A DNA stretch of 9,285 nucleotides from Schwartzia sp. (in: firmicutes) (lineage in GTDB: Bacteria; Bacillota; Negativicutes; Selenomonadales; Selenomonadaceae). Made by a program: the position numbers and the translations under genes. The notes beneath the pieces were generated by a model. The model did no database searches. It was not told the origin of the DNA and was given only the letters and a program-made list of their open reading frames with translations. The stretch covers positions 1 to 9,285 of the forward strand of contig JAGAZS010000267.1 of assembly GCA_017939945.1 (NCBI GenBank), in the 5' to 3' direction. Positions 6,586-9,285 of this stretch are shown in pieces (the first letter of the stretch is position 1; every line of letters begins with the position of its first letter).

Positions 6586-8030
6586 AAAATATACTTCTTA
6601 ACGCGACGCCGGAGGAAACGCGCATGGTCCTGACGGAGGATGAGCGGCTGATCGAGATGGGGATCGAGCGTCCTTCCCATTCGCACATTGTCGGCAACAT
6701 CTACAAAGGGCGCGTGCAGAACGTGCTGCCGGGGATGCAGGCGGCTTTCGTCGATATCGGGCAGAAGAAAAACGCGTTCCTCTATTTGGGGGAAGGTGTG
6801 CCCGCGGGACAGGAAAAACATTCGGACGCGCAGGAAAAAATCCATATCGGGCAGGCCGTGATCGTGCAGGTGGTCAAAGACGCCGTGAGTACGAAAGGTC
6901 CGCGCGTCACGACGCGCATTTCCCTGCCGGGGAGGAACGTGGTCCTGATGCCGACAGCGAATTATATCGGTATGTCCCGGCGAATCGAAGACGAAGAGGA
7001 GCGAAAACGTCTCCACGCGTTGGTGCAGGAAATATGCCCGGACGGGATGGGGCTGATTGTTCGGACGCTTGCGGCGGGACAGGACAGGGAAACGCTGGAA
7101 AGCGACGTACAATATCTTTCGCAGCTTTGGGCGTCCCTGCAGGCGCGAAGCCGCGTCCTTTCCGCGCCCGCACTTCTTTATCGGGACGCGGATATGGCGA
7201 TTCGCGTGGTGCGCGATTTATTGACGGACGACGTTGCGCGTTTGGTTGTGGACGACGCCGAGACGTATCGGCGGGTCCGGGATTTGGTGGAGTACGTTTC
7301 CCCGGCACTTTCGGAGCGCGTCGAGCACTATGAGGGAGCGACGCCGATTCTCCGCGCTTTTGGGGTGGAGGCGGAACTGGAAACGCTGTCCGACCGCGAG
7401 GTCGAGCTGGCTTCCGGCGGCTTTCTCGTCATTGACCGTACGGAGGCGCTGACGGTCATCGACGTCAATACGGGAAAATTCGTCGGGCAGTCGAATCTTT
7501 CGGATACGATTTTCCGGGCGAATATGGAGGCGGCGGCGGAAATCCTGCGGCAGCTCCGGCTTCGGGACATCGGAGGCATTATTATCGTCGATTTTATCGA
7601 CATGGACGAGGAAGAGCAGAAGGAAAAACTTTTGGCGTTCATGCGTGAGCGCGCAAAGCTCGATCGCTCAAAGACGAACATCATCGGAATAACGCAGCTG
7701 GGGCTTGTCGCGATCACGAGGAAAAAATCGAGACAGAACTTCGAGAGCATTTTGTACGCTGATTGCCCGTGCTGTCACGGCAGCGGGCGCGTGGAGTCGC
7801 CGGAGACGGTGGCTATCCGCATTTGCCGAGATATACGACGGATCGAGGAACGCTCCCACGCCGATTTCGGCTACGAGGTCGAGGTACATGAGACGATAGC
7901 ATACGCGCTGATGGATTCGCCGCTGGTCGACAGCCTGTCGTCGGAGCTCGGCGTCAAGGTCGGTTTCGTTATCAAGCCGGGCATGCACCCGGAAAACTAT
8001 TCGATTATCCAGCGGGGGAACGGACGGTAA
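6582..8030 (+). CDS. rng: Ribonuclease G/E family endoribonuclease
   Basis: Single-strand-specific endoribonuclease for rRNA maturation and mRNA decay. The 482-residue product matches RNase G in length and lacks the long C-terminal scaffold of RNase E. The S1 RNA-binding region is near the N terminus (HIVGNIYKGRVQNVLPGMQAAFVDIG, about 35-60, residues inferred to continue to about 115). The DNase I-like catalytic core has the two metal-binding aspartates in TVIDVNTG (Asp294) and IIVDFIDM (Asp337). The zinc-link CPxC motif reads CPCC (395-398). The start is GTG at 6582, overlapping the previous TGA (GTGA) after a GAGGTGAGG ribosome-binding region. A longer in-frame extension upstream is spurious because it would run through the DUF2344 gene. 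No hairpin terminator is visible after the stop. Confidence 0.95.
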   Translation: MKNILLNATPEETRMVLTEDERLIEMGIERPSHSHIVGNIYKGRVQNVLPGMQAAFVDIGQKKNAFLYLGEGVPAGQEKHSDAQEKIHIGQAVIVQVVKDAVSTKGPRVTTRISLPGRNVVLMPTANYIGMSRRIEDEEERKRLHALVQEICPDGMGLIVRTLAAGQDRETLESDVQYLSQLWASLQARSRVLSAPALLYRDADMAIRVVRDLLTDDVARLVVDDAETYRRVRDLVEYVSPALSERVEHYEGATPILRAFGVEAELETLSDREVELASGGFLVIDRTEALTVIDVNTGKFVGQSNLSDTIFRANMEAAAEILRQLRLRDIGGIIIVDFIDMDEEEQKEKLLAFMRERAKLDRSKTNIIGITQLGLVAITRKKSRQNFESILYADCPCCHGSGRVESPETVAIRICRDIRRIEERSHADFGYEVEVHETIAYALMDSPLVDSLSSELGVKVGFVIKPGMHPENYSIIQRGNGR

Positions 8031-8060
8031 TTTGGCATTATTCTTTTTCAAAATCGTATC

Positions 8061-8089
8061 TTGCAATCTTCTTTTGCTTATGGTATAGT
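8061..8089 (+). promoter_or_regulatory. Sigma-A type promoter for rplS
   Basis: TTGCAA (8061-8066) and TATAGT (8084-8089) are separated by exactly 17 bases, in an AT-rich gap between rng and rplS. Transcription would begin near 8096, giving a leader of about 60 bases. This is the best promoter in the window. Confidence 0.85.
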
Positions 8090-8095
8090 ATCCCA

Positions 8096-8157
8096 ATGTA
8101 CGGGCGGTCCTCTGGACAGAATTTCTGCCACGAACGTCACGAATAGGAGGAACAGAA
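8096..8157 (+). promoter_or_regulatory. Structured 5' leader of rplS (candidate L19 autoregulatory leader)
   Basis: The leader can fold with GGCGG (8103-8107) pairing to CTGCC (8125-8129), one G-U included. An inner TCC/GGA stem with a TCT loop sits at 8108-8116, leaving CAGAATTT as a one-sided bulge. A direct repeat CACGAA (8130-8135 and 8139-8144) precedes the AGGAGG ribosome-binding site at 8145-8150. L19 leaders are known in Bacillus relatives (Rfam L19_leader), but I cannot confirm that this one matches that model. Confidence 0.4.
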
Positions 8158-8499
8158 ATGAATATCATTGAAGCGTTGGAAAAGGAACAGCTCCGCTCGG
8201 ACATTCCGGAATTTCGCCCCGGCGATACGGTCCGCGTCCATGCGAAGATTGTCGAGGGTACGCGCGAGCGTATTCAGGTGTTTGAGGGCGTCGTCATCGG
8301 ACGGCAGGGTTCGGGCGTCCGCGAAATGTTCAGGGTGCGCCGCATTTCTTACGGCATTGGCGTAGAGCGCACGTTCCTGGTACATTCGCCGCGAATCGAG
8401 AAGATCGAGGTTGTGCGCCGCGGCGTTGTCCGCCGCGCTAAGCTTTATTATCTGCGCGGTCTCACGGGCAAGGCGGCTCGCATCAAAGAAAGACGCTAA
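8158..8499 (+). CDS. rplS: 50S ribosomal protein L19
   Basis: Large-subunit protein located at the interface with the 30S subunit, contributing to inter-subunit bridges. The 113-residue product has the family pattern throughout: FRPGDTVRVHAKIVEG, ERIQVFEGVVIGRQGSG, FRVRRISYGIGVERTF, and the C-terminal signature RRGVVRRAKLYYLRGLTGKAARIKE. Length is standard. The ATG is preceded by AGGAGG with 7 bases of spacing. It has its own promoter and is followed directly by a terminator, so it is mainly a single-gene unit. In Bacillus and many relatives rplS sits in the rpsP-rimM-trmD-rplS group; here the upstream neighbour is rng instead. Confidence 0.97.
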   Translation: MNIIEALEKEQLRSDIPEFRPGDTVRVHAKIVEGTRERIQVFEGVVIGRQGSGVREMFRVRRISYGIGVERTFLVHSPRIEKIEVVRRGVVRRAKLYYLRGLTGKAARIKERR

Positions 8500-8506
8500 A
8501 AAGAGC

Positions 8507-8540
8507 AGGGGCTGGCGAAGGTCAGCCCTTCTTTTTGTTT
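8507..8540 (+). terminator. Intrinsic terminator after rplS
   Basis: A stem of about 10 pairs (8507-8516 with 8521-8530, two G-U pairs, core GGGCTGGC/GTCAGCCC) closes a GAAG loop. It is followed by CTTTTTGTTT (8531-8540). It begins 7 bases after the rplS stop and ends just before the lepB ribosome-binding site. Confidence 0.88.
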
Positions 8541-8544
8541 GTAT

Positions 8545-8550
8545 GGAGGG
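8545..8550 (+). promoter_or_regulatory. Ribosome-binding site of lepB
   Basis: GGAGGG lies 5 bases before the ATG at 8556. This supports that start over a TTG at 8535, which would fall inside the terminator T-run. Confidence 0.8.
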
Positions 8551-8555
8551 ACGCT

Positions 8556-9077
8556 ATGAGTTCTTTGGGGGAAGAAGCAAAGGATTGGATCGTATCCATC
8601 GCGACGGCTGTCGTTCTCGCGCTGATCATTCGCACGTTCATCGTGGAGCTGTATCTGGTGGACGGTCCGTCGATGCGGCCGACGCTGCAGAGTGCGGAGC
8701 GGCTCGTTGTCAACAAGTTCATCTACCGTTTCCGTGAGCCGCAGCGCGGCGAGATTCTCGTGTTCCAGTACCCGCGGGATCCGAGACGCGACTTTATCAA
8801 GCGCGTCATCGCGGTGCCGGGGGACACCATCGAGATCAAGGACGGACAGGTTTATGTCAACAGTCAGTTGATAAACGAGCCGTATATCTTGAGCAAGACG
8901 CGCGGAGACTATCCGCTGGCAGAAGTGCCCGCGGGCCATATCTTCGTGATGGGCGACAACCGAAACAATTCCGAGGACAGCCGGTTCGCCGATGTAGGCT
9001 TCGTGCCGTACGATCTGGTCAAAGGCAAGGCGATTCTCGTGTTCTGGCCTTTCGAGCAGTTCAAGACCTTGCCGTGA
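8556..9077 (+). CDS. lepB: Signal peptidase I (LepB)
   Basis: Membrane-bound serine protease with a Ser-Lys catalytic pair that removes signal peptides from exported proteins at the outer face of the membrane. The 173-residue product is the short Firmicute type. It has one N-terminal transmembrane helix (about residues 11-30), the catalytic serine in GPSMRPTL (Ser39), the general-base lysine in FIKRVIAVPGD (Lys82), and box E as GDNRNNSEDSR (133-143). The protein is complete. No separate promoter is visible between the rplS terminator and the ribosome-binding site, so it is probably expressed by read-through of the rplS message. The adjacency rplS-lepB is common in Firmicutes. Confidence 0.95.
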   Translation: MSSLGEEAKDWIVSIATAVVLALIIRTFIVELYLVDGPSMRPTLQSAERLVVNKFIYRFREPQRGEILVFQYPRDPRRDFIKRVIAVPGDTIEIKDGQVYVNSQLINEPYILSKTRGDYPLAEVPAGHIFVMGDNRNNSEDSRFADVGFVPYDLVKGKAILVFWPFEQFKTLP

Positions 9078-9097
9078 GCGGCGGTTTGTGATAGGAT
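9069..9097 (+). promoter_or_regulatory. Promoter of the FMN-riboswitch transcript, overlapping the lepB end
   Basis: TTGCCG (9069-9074) and TAGGAT (9092-9097) are spaced by 17 bases. TG at 9089-9090 gives an extended -10 (TGATAGGAT). The -35 is formed by the last two sense codons of lepB. The predicted start is near 9104, about 14 bases before the riboswitch. Confidence 0.7.
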
Positions 9098-9117
9098 ATG
9101 AAAAAAGCATATTGGAA

Positions 9118-9273
9118 AATCTTTGGGGCAGGGTGCAATTCCCGACCGGCGGTAAGGCTTTGCGAAAATAATCAGAGCCGCAGCCCGCGAGCCGAAAGGC
9201 ATGATTCGGTGAGATTCCGAAGCCGACAGTGAGGAAATGAGAGACATTTCCGTAGTCTGGATGAGAAAAGATT
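9118..9273 (+). ncRNA. FMN riboswitch (RFN element)
   Basis: FMN-sensing aptamer that lowers expression of riboflavin synthesis or uptake genes when FMN is plentiful. The conserved blocks appear in order: GGGGCAGGGTGCAATTCCC, ACCGGCGGTAAGG, AGCCCGCGAGCC, GATTCGGTGAGATTCCGAAG, GCCGACAGT and AGTCTGGATGAGA. P1 forms between AATCTTT (9118-9124) and AAAGATT (9267-9273). Variable helices are also seen: GGCTTTG with CAGAGCC, and GGAAATG with CATTTCC. The expression platform and the regulated gene lie beyond the window edge. The target is probably a rib operon or the riboflavin transporter ribU, but this is inference. Confidence 0.96.
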
Positions 9274-9285
9274 GGTTTTTATTTG

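Noticed and set aside
8535..8555. TTG start adding 7 residues to LepB
   Set aside because: It sits in the T-run of the terminator with no ribosome-binding site. The ATG at 8556 has GGAGGG 5 bases upstream.
9096..9112. ATATG/CATAT hairpin as a lepB terminator
   Set aside because: Only five weak pairs and no T-run follow; it falls across the promoter start region of the riboswitch.
1..9285. CRISPR arrays, tRNA or rRNA genes, insertion sequences, phage or defence genes
   Set aside because: No regularly spaced repeats, tRNA-like clover-leaf sequences, transposase-like frames or known defence domains were seen on either strand.

Overview
The window comes from a bacterial chromosome with moderately high GC and GC-rich third codon positions. 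It carries housekeeping genes only, and every convincing gene is on the + strand. Gene content suggests a Firmicute, most likely a Negativicute (Selenomonas-like; inference). The reasons are a complete minC-minD-minE set next to mrdA and rodA, the TIGR03960/TIGR03936/rng trio, rplS with lepB, and an FMN riboswitch. I see no phage, plasmid, CRISPR, insertion sequence or defence genes.

Layout. Positions 1 to about 90 are AT-richer and do not match what follows. They hold the tail of a possible small minus-strand membrane protein. From about 90 to 965 is the transpeptidase domain of penicillin-binding protein 2 (mrdA); its N-terminal part is missing and an in-frame stop lies just upstream. After an 81-base AT-rich gap come minC, minD and minE (1047-2809) and a strong intrinsic terminator. 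Next is rodA (2882-3985), followed almost at once by a radical SAM protein (TIGR03960), a DUF2344 protein (TIGR03936) and rng (ribonuclease G/E), the last three joined by 4-base start/stop overlaps. A clear sigma-A type promoter (8061-8089) and a short structured leader precede rplS (L19). A terminator then lies directly in front of lepB (signal peptidase I). A second promoter overlaps the end of lepB and drives an FMN riboswitch (9118-9273); its target gene lies outside the window.

How the genes work together. PBP2 and RodA form the transpeptidase/glycosyltransferase pair of the elongation machinery, and MinCDE places the division septum, so the first half is a cell-shape and division block. 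The second half is RNA processing and ribosome related (RNase G, L19, and the poorly understood radical SAM/DUF2344 pair), followed by protein export (LepB) and flavin-controlled expression.

I found no clearly new biological system. The items most worth a second look are the break in mrdA at the left edge, the function-unknown radical SAM/DUF2344 pair, the candidate L19 leader, and the AT-rich element in front of minC.
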